A stretch of 64,000 nucleotides of DNA from Simplicispira sp. 125. Lineage in GTDB: Bacteria; Pseudomonadota; Gammaproteobacteria; Burkholderiales; Burkholderiaceae_C. A model generated the notes under the pieces. That model saw nothing but the letters and a program-made list of their open reading frames with translations. It was not told where the DNA came from and did not search any database. Positions 44,626-54,334 of the stretch are shown one piece after another (position 1 is the first letter of the stretch; the number at the start of each line of letters is the position of its first letter). Location of the stretch: NCBI RefSeq assembly GCF_003096555.1, contig NZ_QEKM01000001.1, forward strand, positions 2,480,001 through 2,544,000, written 5' to 3'. A program made the translations under genes and the position numbers.

Positions 44626-44663
44626 AGCAAGCCCCGAGGATAAGGCTTTCCCCCCGGAACGCC

Positions 44664-47600
44664 TCAGGACAATCGCGACGAAATGAGTTGTTGTACGGGC
44701 ACAGGCCGACCAAACAGGTAGCCTTGGTAGCCCGTGCAACCCTGTTCCACCAGATAGTCAAACTGTCCTTGCTGCTCCACACCTTCGGCGACCACGGTCA
44801 GCCCCAGGCTGTGGGCCAATGCCACGATGGTGCGGGCAATGGCGGCGACATTCGGGTCGATCAAAATGTCGTGCACAAAGGCGCGATCGATCTTGAGAAG
44901 GTCCAGCGGCAGGCGCCGAAGGTAGGCCAGGGACGAATAGCCGGTGCCGAAATCATCGAGCGCAAGCCCGATGCCGTGGGATTTGAGTTCCAGCATTTTG
45001 GCGATGACGTTTTCAGCGTCACTGAGCAACAGGCTCTCGGTCAGCTCCAGCCGCAAACGAAGCGGGTTGGCGCCGGTCAACCGCAGCGCAGCCAAAACGC
45101 CATCAACAAACGTCGATTGCTGGAACTGGCGCGCACTGACGTTGACCGACAGGTACAAGCTTGCGGTGGTCGGGCTCGCGGCCCATTCAGCCAGTTGGAG
45201 GCAGGCGGCCTCGAGCACCCAGTCACCCAACGGCAGGATGAAGCCGGTCTCCTCGGCCAGTGGAATGAAATCACCCGGCAGCACGGTGCCGCGCTGCGGA
45301 TGCTCCCAGCGCAGCAGCGCCTCAGCGCCGGTCATGCGCCCGTGGCGGTCAACCTGCGCCTGGTAGTGCAACCGAAAATGGCCCTGCTCCAGGCTGGTGC
45401 GCAAATCCGCATCGAGCTGCACCCGCTGTGATACGACGGCCTGCATCTGCGGGTCGAAAAAGCGCAGGGCGTTGCGCCCCGCCGACTTGGACTGGTACAT
45501 CGCCAAATCAGCCTGGCGCAGCAGATCATCGACAGTGGCCGCCTGCCCATGGAAGAGGGTCACACCAATGCTGGGCGTGTTGCGCAGTTCATGCCCTGCC
45601 AGCACATAGGACTGGTTGAGTGCTGTGAGCACCTTCTCTGCAACCACCCGCGTCTGCTCAGCCGCTTCGGTCGCATCGTGGGCAAGCTCCTCCAGCATGA
45701 CGACAAATTCATCCCCCCCGAGGCGTGCGGCCGTATCGCTGGCACGGATGGAATCTTGCAGGCGCCGGGCCACCTCCACCAGCAGCAAATCGCCCACATC
45801 GTGGCCCAGGGTGTCGTTCAGGGCCTTGAACTGGTCCAGGTCGATGAACAGCAACGCCCCTCGCCCGCCCGTGCGCTCGCCCAAGGCCATCGCCTGCTGC
45901 AACCGGTCGAGCAGCAGACGCCGGTTGGGCAAGTGGGTGAGGGGGTCGTAGAAGGCCAGGTGGCGAATCTTTTCCTCGGCTTCCTTGCGTTCGCTGATGT
46001 CAGAGAACGCAGCCACGTAGTGCGTGATCTGGCCGTCACCTCCATGTACTGCAGAAATGCTCTGCAGCAGGGGGTACACCTCGCCGCTTTTGCGTCGATC
46101 CCAGATTTCACCAAACCAGGCACCCCGGTCAGCCAGCGACTTCCACATCTGGACGTAAAACGCCGCGTCATGGCGCCCGGACTTGAACATGGCCGGTGTG
46201 CGCCCAATCACCTCGTCGGCCCCATAGCCGGTCATGCGGGTGAAGGCGCGGTTGACGCGCAGGATGGTGCCCCGGGCATCGGTCACGATCATGCCGTGCA
46301 ACGATTCAAATGCCGTAGCGGCGATGCGCATCTCTTGTTCAACCCGGCGACTTTCGGTGATGTCCCGCAGCACCACTACGCGATGCGTGGCCACGCCCTC
46401 TCCATTCTGTACTGGGCTGACCATGGCTTCGAACCAGAACGACTGCCCATCGCGGCGCTGGCCTTCCAGGATGCACGGGGTTCCGTCCCCGCGGTCCAGA
46501 CAGGCTCTGTCCTGCGCCTGCGCACATAAAAAATCCGGATTCCGGCCCAGAATCTCGCCGGAGGAATACCCTGTGATTTCACCCAACGCTGCATTGGCAA
46601 AGGTGACCAGGCCTTGCGCATCGACGATCAGCACGCCCTGAGAGATGGAGCTCAGCGCCTTGTGATGCAACCGCAAGATGTCTTCATTTTTGAGTCGCTC
46701 TTCTGCCTGTGCAATACGGACCAAGTTGTCACGGAACACCAAGGTGGCCCGCGCCATCTCGCCAATTTCATCGCCACGCTGGTGGTCGATGATTTCGACA
46801 TCGGTGTCTCCGGCCTTCTGCGTTGCCAGCCGGTTCATGGCGCGGGTGATGCGCTCCATCGGAAAAATAATGCCCCGCGCCAACGCACCCGCCATCAGCA
46901 CCGTCAGAAAGATCCCCGCGAAGGCGACAGCACCGCTCCAGAAAACGGTTTGGCGCGCCGCCTCCTCGGCGCTGCGCGCTTGCACGATCAGCGCCTGCGC
47001 CATGCGGTCTTCTACCAGGCGGAGCTGGTCGATTCTCCAGGTCATCACGGCCAGCCAGTGCGCCGTCGTGCCTTCTGCAGATTCCTGCCGCGTTGGCATC
47101 CGCTGAAAAATCCAGCCGCGCAACCGCTCGATCTCTGCGGCCTTCATGTCGGCCAGCAACTGCTCCAGTTGCTGCATGGATGCCGCATCGGCAAAAAAAC
47201 GGAACTGCTCCAGAAAATGTGCCTGCCGATCGGCCTGCGCAACAAACACCTGGCGCGAAAGTGCATTGACCTGGGGGGCCGCGAAATAGGTGGCGCCCAA
47301 CGCACGCTCCATGCCTGCCAGTTCCTTGGCCTGCATGAGATTCACAAAGGCATAGATGGTGCGCGAAATATCCGCATCGCCGCCCCAAAAATACATCTCC
47401 TGAACGATGCCAATCAGCGCATGAATAGCGGCGCTGTAACGCGCCAGTTGCACCTCGGGTGTCACATCGTGTGCCGCCGCCTCCCTGCGCCATGCAGGCA
47501 AGGCATTCCATTGCACCCGCGCATCCTCGATGCGCGAACGAAGGCGGTCATCGTAATGGTCCAGATCCAGCTGCTGCAGCGCCTGCTGTAGCGCAGCCAG

Positions 47601-47885
47601 TTGCTCGTCCGTCCGAGCATGGCGGACCGCCTGGCTCAGGACGAAATCGGTGCCGCCCGAACCTAGATAGGCCGCCGACAGGCCGCGCTCAAGCTGTACC
47701 TCGTGCACCAGGCTCCCGGCAAATGAGGCCAGTTCGGCCATTTCGCGCAGGCTGCGCATGTCGTTGGCCGTGCGCTGATGGCTGGCCAGCACCCACACCA
47801 CAAAGAACAGAAAACCGGCCATCGGCAAAGCCAACGCCAACGCAATGCGCTGTCCAATCGGAATATTCTGTAGTCGGGCTTGCAT
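44664..47885 (-). CDS. membrane PAS-PAS-GGDEF-EAL protein (c-di-GMP turnover)
   Basis: A 1,073-residue hybrid. Order: TM1 (about 14-36), a large helical periplasmic sensor resembling nitrate/nitrite-sensing NIT domains (about 50-300, with EVQLERGLSAAYLGSGG), TM2 (about 315-338), HAMP, two PAS domains (GVLIVDAQGLVTFANAALGEITGY and GMIVTDARGTILRVNRAFTRMTGY) with PAC, GGDEF (LGGDEF about 723, with RASD inhibitory site five residues before) and EAL (GAEALLRWEH about 855, DDFGTGYSSL about 979). Both catalytic domains look intact. The start ATG at 47885 is chosen as it begins just before TM1; 47951 is an alternative. Divergent from the oxidoreductase cluster. Confidence 0.93.
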   Translation of the reverse strand: MQARLQNIPIGQRIALALALPMAGFLFFVVWVLASHQRTANDMRSLREMAELASFAGSLVHEVQLERGLSAAYLGSGGTDFVLSQAVRHARTDEQLAALQQALQQLDLDHYDDRLRSRIEDARVQWNALPAWRREAAAHDVTPEVQLARYSAAIHALIGIVQEMYFWGGDADISRTIYAFVNLMQAKELAGMERALGATYFAAPQVNALSRQVFVAQADRQAHFLEQFRFFADAASMQQLEQLLADMKAAEIERLRGWIFQRMPTRQESAEGTTAHWLAVMTWRIDQLRLVEDRMAQALIVQARSAEEAARQTVFWSGAVAFAGIFLTVLMAGALARGIIFPMERITRAMNRLATQKAGDTDVEIIDHQRGDEIGEMARATLVFRDNLVRIAQAEERLKNEDILRLHHKALSSISQGVLIVDAQGLVTFANAALGEITGYSSGEILGRNPDFLCAQAQDRACLDRGDGTPCILEGQRRDGQSFWFEAMVSPVQNGEGVATHRVVVLRDITESRRVEQEMRIAATAFESLHGMIVTDARGTILRVNRAFTRMTGYGADEVIGRTPAMFKSGRHDAAFYVQMWKSLADRGAWFGEIWDRRKSGEVYPLLQSISAVHGGDGQITHYVAAFSDISERKEAEEKIRHLAFYDPLTHLPNRRLLLDRLQQAMALGERTGGRGALLFIDLDQFKALNDTLGHDVGDLLLVEVARRLQDSIRASDTAARLGGDEFVVMLEELAHDATEAAEQTRVVAEKVLTALNQSYVLAGHELRNTPSIGVTLFHGQAATVDDLLRQADLAMYQSKSAGRNALRFFDPQMQAVVSQRVQLDADLRTSLEQGHFRLHYQAQVDRHGRMTGAEALLRWEHPQRGTVLPGDFIPLAEETGFILPLGDWVLEAACLQLAEWAASPTTASLYLSVNVSARQFQQSTFVDGVLAALRLTGANPLRLRLELTESLLLSDAENVIAKMLELKSHGIGLALDDFGTGYSSLAYLRRLPLDLLKIDRAFVHDILIDPNVAAIARTIVALAHSLGLTVVAEGVEQQGQFDYLVEQGCTGYQGYLFGRPVPVQQLISSRLS

Positions 47886-48180
47886 CGCGGCTCGGTCTAA
47901 GTAAGGGGCGGGATCACCTCGCGATGACGGCGATCTCCGGCGAAAGGCCATTATGCGGGCTGTAGCCAGACAACACAGCGCCCTCTCGATCCCATGGCCC
48001 GCAAGCGCTGATTGCTGATCGGCACCTCCCCTCCCTGTTGCGTTGGCATGACCGTAGTCAACATTGTTGCGCAAGGCGCCGCATCTGAGGGATTCACCTG
48101 AGGGCGCGTTCGCACATCGCGGTCATAGACTGTGGATTCCTGCGCCGCCGTGGCCGCAGGCCCGAGGACTGGAGCTTGCC

Positions 48181-50016
48181 TTGCAACCTACCGACACCAC
48201 GCAGCCGGACTACTTCCACAAGGTCGTCGATTGCCAGTGGGCCTGCCCTGCCCACACCCCCGTACCCGAATACATCCGCCTGATCGGCCAGGGCCGCTAC
48301 GACGACGCCTACATGATCAACTGGGTATCCAACGTGTTTCCCGGCATTCTGGGCCGCACCTGCGACCGGCCGTGCGAGCCTGCCTGCCGGCGCGGCCGGG
48401 TCGAAGAAAGCAATGGAGCCCACCCCGAGCCCGTGGCGATCTGCCGCTTGAAGCGCGTGGCAGCCGACAACAAGAGCAGCGGAATCAAGGCGCGCATGCC
48501 CGCCCTCGCACCCCGCAACGGCAAGCGCGTGGCCTGCGTGGGCGCCGGACCGTCGTCCCTGACCGTGGCGCGCGACCTGGCGCCGCTGGGCTACGAGGTG
48601 ACGGTGTTCGACGCCGAGGCCAAGGCGGGCGGCTTCATTCGCAGCCAGATTCCGCGTTTTCGGCTGCCGGAATCGGTGATCGACGAAGAAACCGGCTACA
48701 TCCTCGGCATGGGCGTGCAGTTTCGCAACCAGGAACGCGTGGACTCGCTGCGCGCGCTGCTGCAGCAAGGCTACGACGCGGTGTTTGTGGGCAGCGGCGC
48801 ACCGCGCGGGCGCGATCTGGAAATTCCAGGTCGGCGCGATATCACCGACAACATCCATATCGGCATCGACTGGCTGGCTTCGGTGTCGTTTGGGCACATC
48901 ACCCGCATCGCACCGCGCGTCATCGTGCTGGGCGGCGGCAATACCGCCATGGACTGCTGCCGCTCGGCGCGGCGCCTGGGCGGCACCGACGTCAAAGTCA
49001 TTGTGCGCAGCGGCTTCGACGAAATGAAAGCCTCGCCCTGGGAAAAGGAAGACACCCTGCACGAGGGCATCCCGATTTTGAACTTCCATGTGCCCAAGGC
49101 CTTTGAGCACGACAACGGTCAGCTCACCGCCATGACCTTCGAGGTGGTGCAGGCCCAGTACGACGCACAAGGCCGCCGCAGCCTGGTGCCCACGGGCGAG
49201 CCCGAGGTGCGCGTGCCCTGCGATGTGGTGCTGATCGCCGTGGGCCAGGAAAACGCGTTTCCTTGGATCGAGGACGATCTGGGCATTGCCTTCGACCGCT
49301 GGGGCCTGCCGCAGCTCACACAGGGCACCTTCCAGTCCACGCTGCCCCAGGTGTTCTTCGGCGGCGACGCGGCCTACGGCCCGAAAAACATCATTACCGC
49401 CGTGGCACAGGGGCACGAGGCGGCGGTGTCAATCGACCGCTATCTGCACGACGAAGACGTGCGCCAGCGCCCGGCACCGCACACCAACCTGATGTCCACC
49501 AAAATGGGTATCCACGAGTGGAGCTACAACAACGACATCTCGAACGACCTGCGGTTCAAGGTGCCATGGGCCAAGGCCGAGGTGGCACTGGCCAGCATCC
49601 GGGTGGAAGTGGAGCTGGGGTTCGACGCCGCCACCGCCTTCAAAGAGGCCAGCCGCTGCCTGAACTGTGACGTGCAGACGGTGTTCAACCGCTCCACCTG
49701 CATCGAGTGCGACGCCTGCGTGGACATTTGCCCCATGGACAGCATCACGTTCACCTTCAATGGCGAAGAGGAAGATCTGCGCAAGCGGCTCAAGGCCCCC
49801 GCCGGGAACCTGACGCAAGCGTTGATGGTTTCCGCGCCGCTCAAAACCGGGCGCGTCATGGTCAAGGACGAAGACGTCTGCCTGCACTGCGGCCTGTGCG
49901 CCGAGCGCTGCCCCACCGGCGCTTGGGACATGCAGAAGTTCCGCCTGGATACCACCCAGGCCGGCCCGCAATGCCGCGATGCCCAGATCACCCGCCACAC
50001 GCTGGAGGCCGCATGA
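48181..50016 (+). CDS. FAD/Fe-S oxidoreductase (GltD-like) subunit of NADP-linked 2-oxoacid oxidoreductase
   Basis: A 611-residue protein passing electrons between ferredoxin-type clusters and NAD(P). N-terminal cysteines CQWACPAHTPVPEYI and CDRPCEPACRR form a GltD-like Fe-S domain. FAD motif GAGPSSLTVARDLAPLG, NAD(P) motif VLGGGNTAMDCCRSARRLGG, then two 4Fe-4S sites: CIECDACVDICPMD and CLHCGLCAERCPTG. The start is the TTG at 48181 preceded by GGAG (7-base spacer); upstream codons are not conserved-looking. It overlaps the next gene by ATGA. It matches the large third subunit of the NADP-linked enzyme described from Azoarcus. Confidence 0.88.
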   Translation: MQPTDTTQPDYFHKVVDCQWACPAHTPVPEYIRLIGQGRYDDAYMINWVSNVFPGILGRTCDRPCEPACRRGRVEESNGAHPEPVAICRLKRVAADNKSSGIKARMPALAPRNGKRVACVGAGPSSLTVARDLAPLGYEVTVFDAEAKAGGFIRSQIPRFRLPESVIDEETGYILGMGVQFRNQERVDSLRALLQQGYDAVFVGSGAPRGRDLEIPGRRDITDNIHIGIDWLASVSFGHITRIAPRVIVLGGGNTAMDCCRSARRLGGTDVKVIVRSGFDEMKASPWEKEDTLHEGIPILNFHVPKAFEHDNGQLTAMTFEVVQAQYDAQGRRSLVPTGEPEVRVPCDVVLIAVGQENAFPWIEDDLGIAFDRWGLPQLTQGTFQSTLPQVFFGGDAAYGPKNIITAVAQGHEAAVSIDRYLHDEDVRQRPAPHTNLMSTKMGIHEWSYNNDISNDLRFKVPWAKAEVALASIRVEVELGFDAATAFKEASRCLNCDVQTVFNRSTCIECDACVDICPMDSITFTFNGEEEDLRKRLKAPAGNLTQALMVSAPLKTGRVMVKDEDVCLHCGLCAERCPTGAWDMQKFRLDTTQAGPQCRDAQITRHTLEAA

Positions 50017-51845
50017 AGCCCATTGAAGCCGTCAACGACTTTGTCATCAAGTTCGCCAACGTCAACGGCTCGGGCTCGGCTTCGGCGAACGAGCTGTTCG
50101 CCAAGGCCATCCTGCGCATGGGCGTTCCGGTGAGCCCGCGCAACATCTTCCCCAGCAACATCCAGGGCATGCCAACCTGGTACGAGGCCCGGGTGTGCGA
50201 GCACGGCTATTCGGGGCGACGCGGCGGCGTGGACATGATGGTGGCCATGAACCCGCAGACCTGGGACGCCGACGTGGCCGAAATCTCGCCCGGCGGCTAC
50301 CTGTTCTACGACAGCACCCGGCCTATTCCTGCGTCCAAATTCCGCACGGACATCACCGTCATTGGCGTCCCGCTGACCGAGATCAGCAACAACGCCTACA
50401 CCGAGCCGCGCCAACGCCAGTTGTTCAAGAACATCATCTACGTGGGCGCCCTCTCGGTGCTGCTCGACGTGGAGGCAGAGGTGTTTGAGAAGCTCTTTGC
50501 CGAGCAGTACAAGGGCAAGGAAATGCTGCTCGACTCCAACGTGCGCGCCCTACATCTAGGGCGCGACTACGTCAAAGCCCACCTCCAGGCACCCCTGGGC
50601 ATCCGCGTGCGCCGGGCCGACGAAGTGGGCGACCTCATTTTCACCGACGGCAACAGCGCAGCCGCCCTGGGCTGCGTGTATGGCGGCGCCACGGTGGCGG
50701 CTTGGTACCCGATCACGCCCTCGTCGTCGGTGCCCGAGGCCTTCCAGAAATACTGCGACAAGTTCCGCATCGACCCGGACACCGGCCGCAGCAACTTCGC
50801 CATCGTGCAGGCCGAGGACGAACTGGCCTCCATCGGCATGGTGGTGGGTGCCGGCTGGAACGGCGCCCGCGCCTTCACGGCCACTTCGGGCCCGGGCATC
50901 TCGCTGATGACGGAGTTCATCGGCCTGGCCTACTTTGCCGAAATTCCGGTCACCATCATCAACGTGCAGCGCGGCGGGCCATCCACCGGCATGCCCACGC
51001 GCACCCAGCAGTCGGACCTGCTCAGCTGCGCCTACGCCTCGCACGGCGACACCAAGCATGTGCTGCTGTTCCCTGAAGACCCGTACGAATGCTTTGAACA
51101 CGCGGCGGCGGCACTGGACCTGGCCGACCAGCTGCAAACCCCCATTTTTCTCATGACCGACCTGGACATCGGCATGAACCAACGCCTGTGCAAGCCCTTT
51201 GCCTGGGACGATAGCCGCCAGTACGACCGGGGCAAGGTGATGACCGCCGAAGAATTGGAGGCGGGCAAGGATTTTGGCCGCTACAAGGACGTGGACGGCG
51301 ACGGCATTCCCTGGCGCACCTACCCCGGCACGCACCCCACCAAGGGGAGCTTTTTCACACGCGGCACCACGCGCGATCCCTATGCCCGCTACTCCGAACG
51401 CGGGCCGGACTACATCTACAACATGGAGCGATTGCTGCGCAAATTCCGCACTGCCGCTGACCTGGTGCCCCAGCCCGTGCTGCGCAGCGCGGCGCATGCC
51501 ACGCCGCTGGGCGTAATCTACTTCGGCTCCACCAGCCCGGCCATGCAGGAAGCGCTGGACGTTCTGACGGCCTCCGGCACCGACATCGACGCGATGCGCC
51601 TGCGCGCCTTTCCCTTCCCCGATTCGGTGGACCGCTTCATCGCCACGCACGAGCAGGTGTTTGTGGTGGAGCAGAACCGCGACGCCCAGATGCACGCCCT
51701 GCTGGTCAACGAGCTGGGCGTGGACCCAGCGCGCCTCGTCAAGGTGCTGCACTACGACGGCACGCCGATCACGGCGCGCTTCATCACCCAGGCGATTCAG
51801 ACCCATCTGCAAGGCGCCCAGGCGTTGATCAAGGAGGCCGCATGA
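50013..51845 (+). CDS. 2-oxoacid:acceptor oxidoreductase, fused gamma-alpha subunit
   Basis: A 610-residue chain. The gamma domain (about 1-190) has KFANVNGSGSASANELFAKAI and HGYSGRRGGVDMMVA; the alpha (pyrimidine) domain starts with GNSAAALGCVYGGATVAAWYPITPSSSVPEAF and continues through AEDELASIGMVVGAGWNGARAFTATSGPGISL (both in consecutive segments). C-terminal VVEQNRDAQMHALL closes the domain. It decarboxylates a 2-oxo acid (2-oxoglutarate is most likely from subunit layout) with CoA. It lies between overlapping genes, co-translated with its partners. Confidence 0.93.
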   Translation: MKPIEAVNDFVIKFANVNGSGSASANELFAKAILRMGVPVSPRNIFPSNIQGMPTWYEARVCEHGYSGRRGGVDMMVAMNPQTWDADVAEISPGGYLFYDSTRPIPASKFRTDITVIGVPLTEISNNAYTEPRQRQLFKNIIYVGALSVLLDVEAEVFEKLFAEQYKGKEMLLDSNVRALHLGRDYVKAHLQAPLGIRVRRADEVGDLIFTDGNSAAALGCVYGGATVAAWYPITPSSSVPEAFQKYCDKFRIDPDTGRSNFAIVQAEDELASIGMVVGAGWNGARAFTATSGPGISLMTEFIGLAYFAEIPVTIINVQRGGPSTGMPTRTQQSDLLSCAYASHGDTKHVLLFPEDPYECFEHAAAALDLADQLQTPIFLMTDLDIGMNQRLCKPFAWDDSRQYDRGKVMTAEELEAGKDFGRYKDVDGDGIPWRTYPGTHPTKGSFFTRGTTRDPYARYSERGPDYIYNMERLLRKFRTAADLVPQPVLRSAAHATPLGVIYFGSTSPAMQEALDVLTASGTDIDAMRLRAFPFPDSVDRFIATHEQVFVVEQNRDAQMHALLVNELGVDPARLVKVLHYDGTPITARFITQAIQTHLQGAQALIKEAA

Positions 51846-52897
51846 CCTACCTCGCCAAGCCCCGGCTGCACCACCCCACGCTGACCCACAACAAGGTGGG
51901 CTACACGCGGCGCGACTACGAAGGCCGCATCTCTACCCTGTGCGCGGGCTGCGGGCACGACTCCATCTCGGCCGCCATCATCCAGGCATGCTGGGAGCTC
52001 GACATCGAGCCGCACCGCGTGGCCAAGCTCTCGGGCATCGGCTGCAGCTCCAAGACGCCAGACTACTTTCTGGGCGCCTCGCACGGCTTCAACACCGTGC
52101 ACGGGCGCATGCCCTCGGTGCTGACCGGCGCCAACCTGGCCAACCGCGACCTGCTGTACCTGGGCGTCTCGGGCGATGGCGATTCGGCCTCCATCGGCCT
52201 TGGGCAGTTCGCCAATGCCATGCGCCGGGGCGTGCGCATGGCCTATATCGTCGAAAACAACGGCGTCTACGGCCTGACCAAGGGCCAGTTCTCGGCCACG
52301 GCGGACCGGGGTTCGCGCAGCAAGAAGGGCGTGGTCAACAACGACAGCCCGGTAGACCTGGTGGGCCTGGCGCTGCAACTGGGCGCCACCTATGTGGCGC
52401 GCAGCTTTTCGGGCGACAAGGAGCAACTCGTGCCGCTCATCAAAGGTGCCATCGGCCACGGCGGCGCGGCGTTCATCGACGTCATCAGCCCCTGCGTGAC
52501 CTTCAACAACCACGGCGGCAGCACCAAGAGCTACGACTACGTGCGCCAGCACAACGAGGCCGTGAGCCGCATCGACTTCATGCCCCGGCACAGCGAAATC
52601 ACGGCGCAGTACGCGCCCGGCGAAGTGATCGACGTGCAGCAGCACGACGGCGCCCTGCTGCGCCTGCGCAAGCTGCACACCGACTACGACCCCACCGACC
52701 GCTACGCCGCGCTCAGCTACATGAACGCCCACCAGGCGCGCGGCGAGGTAGTGACGGGCCTGCTCTACCTCGACCCGCAGGCCACCGACCTGCACCTGTC
52801 GCTCAACACCAGCGACGCACCGCTCAATAGCCTGGGGCCGACCCAACTCTGCCCCGGCTCGAAGGTGCTGGAAAAACTCAACGCATCGCTGCGCTGA
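51842..52897 (+). CDS. 2-oxoacid:acceptor oxidoreductase, beta (thiamine) subunit
   Basis: A 351-residue thiamine diphosphate subunit. Cysteine ligands Cys34 and Cys37 in LCAGCGHDS and a third in SGIGCSSKTPDYF coordinate its 4Fe-4S cluster. The thiamine/Mg motif GDGDSASIGLGQFANAMRRG with IVENNGVYGLTKGQ is intact. It completes the core enzyme with the preceding gamma-alpha chain. Being a KorB-like protein with an extra 50 residues at the C-terminus is within family variation. The start overlaps by ATGA. Confidence 0.93.
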   Translation: MTYLAKPRLHHPTLTHNKVGYTRRDYEGRISTLCAGCGHDSISAAIIQACWELDIEPHRVAKLSGIGCSSKTPDYFLGASHGFNTVHGRMPSVLTGANLANRDLLYLGVSGDGDSASIGLGQFANAMRRGVRMAYIVENNGVYGLTKGQFSATADRGSRSKKGVVNNDSPVDLVGLALQLGATYVARSFSGDKEQLVPLIKGAIGHGGAAFIDVISPCVTFNNHGGSTKSYDYVRQHNEAVSRIDFMPRHSEITAQYAPGEVIDVQQHDGALLRLRKLHTDYDPTDRYAALSYMNAHQARGEVVTGLLYLDPQATDLHLSLNTSDAPLNSLGPTQLCPGSKVLEKLNASLR

Positions 52898-52929
52898 CCT
52901 TACCGCCCCGCTGCAAAAGGAGCCCTGCC

Positions 52930-53370
52930 ATGGCCGAACGCACCGTCTTCCAGTCGATCTCGCAGCGCCACGTGGTGAGCCTGGGGCCCCAGGCCAGCGT
53001 GTGGGAGGCGGCTTGCGTGATGACGCGCGCCAACTGCGGCAGCGTGCTCATCCTCGACACCCTGGGCACCCTGCTGGGCATCCTGACCGAGCGCGACCTG
53101 ATGACGCGGGTGCTGGCCAAGGCGCTCAGCCCCGAAACCACCCTGGTCTGCGATGTGATGACCCCCCATCCACAGACCGTGGGCCCGGACATGAAGGTCT
53201 CCGAGGCGGTTTTGATCATGATCGAGCGGGGTTTTCGGCACCTGCCCATAGTGTCGCCTGCAGACAAGATCCTCGGCGTTTTTTCGGTGCGCGACGCCCT
53301 ACCACGCGAGATCGGCGACGCCGTAAGCCTGGCGGAATTCAATGACCAGGTGAACGATGCCCTGGGCTGA
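52930..53370 (+). CDS. CBS-domain pair protein
   Basis: A 146-residue protein of two CBS motifs: first about 10-65 (GSVLILDTLGTLLGILTERDLMTRVL), second about 75-130 (RGFRHLPIVSPADKILGVFSVRDAL). CBS pairs bind adenine nucleotides or SAM. It lies 32 bases after the oxidoreductase beta gene with AAAAGGAG before the ATG, so it is likely in the same operon, perhaps as an energy-status regulator of the complex. Confidence 0.9.
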   Translation: MAERTVFQSISQRHVVSLGPQASVWEAACVMTRANCGSVLILDTLGTLLGILTERDLMTRVLAKALSPETTLVCDVMTPHPQTVGPDMKVSEAVLIMIERGFRHLPIVSPADKILGVFSVRDALPREIGDAVSLAEFNDQVNDALG

Positions 53371-53462
53371 ATTTGTGGCCGTGCAACAGGGCGCTTCCCA
53401 CCACCACCCTGCTTGGCGGACAATCGCCACTATCGACCGACCATACAAGGCAAGACTGCACC

Positions 53463-54002
53463 ATGGGTATTTTTGACCGGCTCTGGGGCGCCTCGCGCAA
53501 GCCCGCCCCCCAGCCTGACGCCAGCACACCGGCCAGCGCACCGGTGCACGGCATGGAACCGGCAGAAACGGTGGAGCGGCGCCAGCGCGAGCGCAAGGAT
53601 GCGCGCAAAGGCATCAAAGCGCTGATCATTGACGACTCGCCCACCGTCGTGGCCGCATTGCGCAAAATTTTGCGCTCTGCCGGCTACAACACCCTGGAGG
53701 CTTTGGACGCCGAGAAGGGGCTGGCGCTGATGGAGCAGGAACCGCCCGATCTGGTTTTTTTGGACATCATCCTGCCCGGCATGAATGGTTTCAACGCCTT
53801 GCGGCTGATCCGCAAGAACCCGGCCACCCAGCACGTTCCGGTCATCATGATCAGTGGCAACGAACACGCCACGGAACAGTTCTACGCCAACCGCATCGGG
53901 GCCGACGATTTCATGAAGAAGCCGTTCTCGCGCTTCGAAATATTTGCCCGCATCGAGAACCTGCTCGATGCCAGCCAGATGCCGCGGCGCAAGACCGTCT
54001 GA
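53463..54002 (+). CDS. single-receiver response regulator (PilG-like)
   Basis: 179 residues: a 55-residue variable, charged N-terminus followed by one receiver domain. IDDSP (about 63-67) supplies the acidic pair, LVFLDIILPGMNG (about 99-111) the phosphorylated Asp103, MISGNE the Thr/Ser position, and MKKPF the conserved lysine. There is no output domain. The pattern resembles PilG/CheY-type regulators of twitching or chemotaxis. No kinase gene is adjacent. It ends at an intrinsic terminator. Confidence 0.9.
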   Translation: MGIFDRLWGASRKPAPQPDASTPASAPVHGMEPAETVERRQRERKDARKGIKALIIDDSPTVVAALRKILRSAGYNTLEALDAEKGLALMEQEPPDLVFLDIILPGMNGFNALRLIRKNPATQHVPVIMISGNEHATEQFYANRIGADDFMKKPFSRFEIFARIENLLDASQMPRRKTV

Positions 54003-54024
54003 CGACCAGCCCCTGCGCCCCGGC

Positions 54025-54045
54025 AGCCGCTCAGGCGGCTTTTTT
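54025..54045 (+). terminator. intrinsic terminator of the response-regulator gene, overlapping the ydcH stop
   Basis: AGCCGC-TCAG-GCGGCT followed by TTTTTT: a 6-base stem with a tetraloop and a clean T-run on the plus strand. The loop contains the stop codon of the convergent ydcH-like gene, so the two genes share these bases. Confidence 0.8.
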
Positions 54046-54243
54046 CAGAATGGTGTAAAGCTGGTCCTTGATCTGCAGCTTTTCCTTCTTCAGGGTTTCA
54101 ATTTCGTCGTGCGAGGCCGGTGAAATGGTGGCTTCCATGTTCTTGATTTTCTGGTCGAGCTCGTTGTGCTGATCGAACAGGCGCACAAAATGACGGTCCG
54201 TGGTCTTGAGCTGGGTGATCAGTTCGCGGAATTCAGGAAACAT
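54031..54243 (-). CDS. DUF465/YdcH-family protein
   Basis: A 70-residue coiled-coil protein: FRELITQLKTTDRHFVRLFDQHNELDQKI followed by EIETLKKEKLQIKDQLYTIL, the DUF465 signature. GAGGAG lies 6-7 bases before the ATG at 54243. The function is unknown; it is a widespread conserved small protein of proteobacteria. Ends inside the terminator of the convergent gene. Confidence 0.9.
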   Translation of the reverse strand: MFPEFRELITQLKTTDRHFVRLFDQHNELDQKIKNMEATISPASHDEIETLKKEKLQIKDQLYTILKKAA

Positions 54244-54334
54244 GCAGACTCCTCTTCGTCGTGGTGAAAAACCCCGGGCAGTGCGGCGCACGGCCTCGTA
54301 ACAACACTTTACTCCGCTGCGTGCGCTGGTCGCT

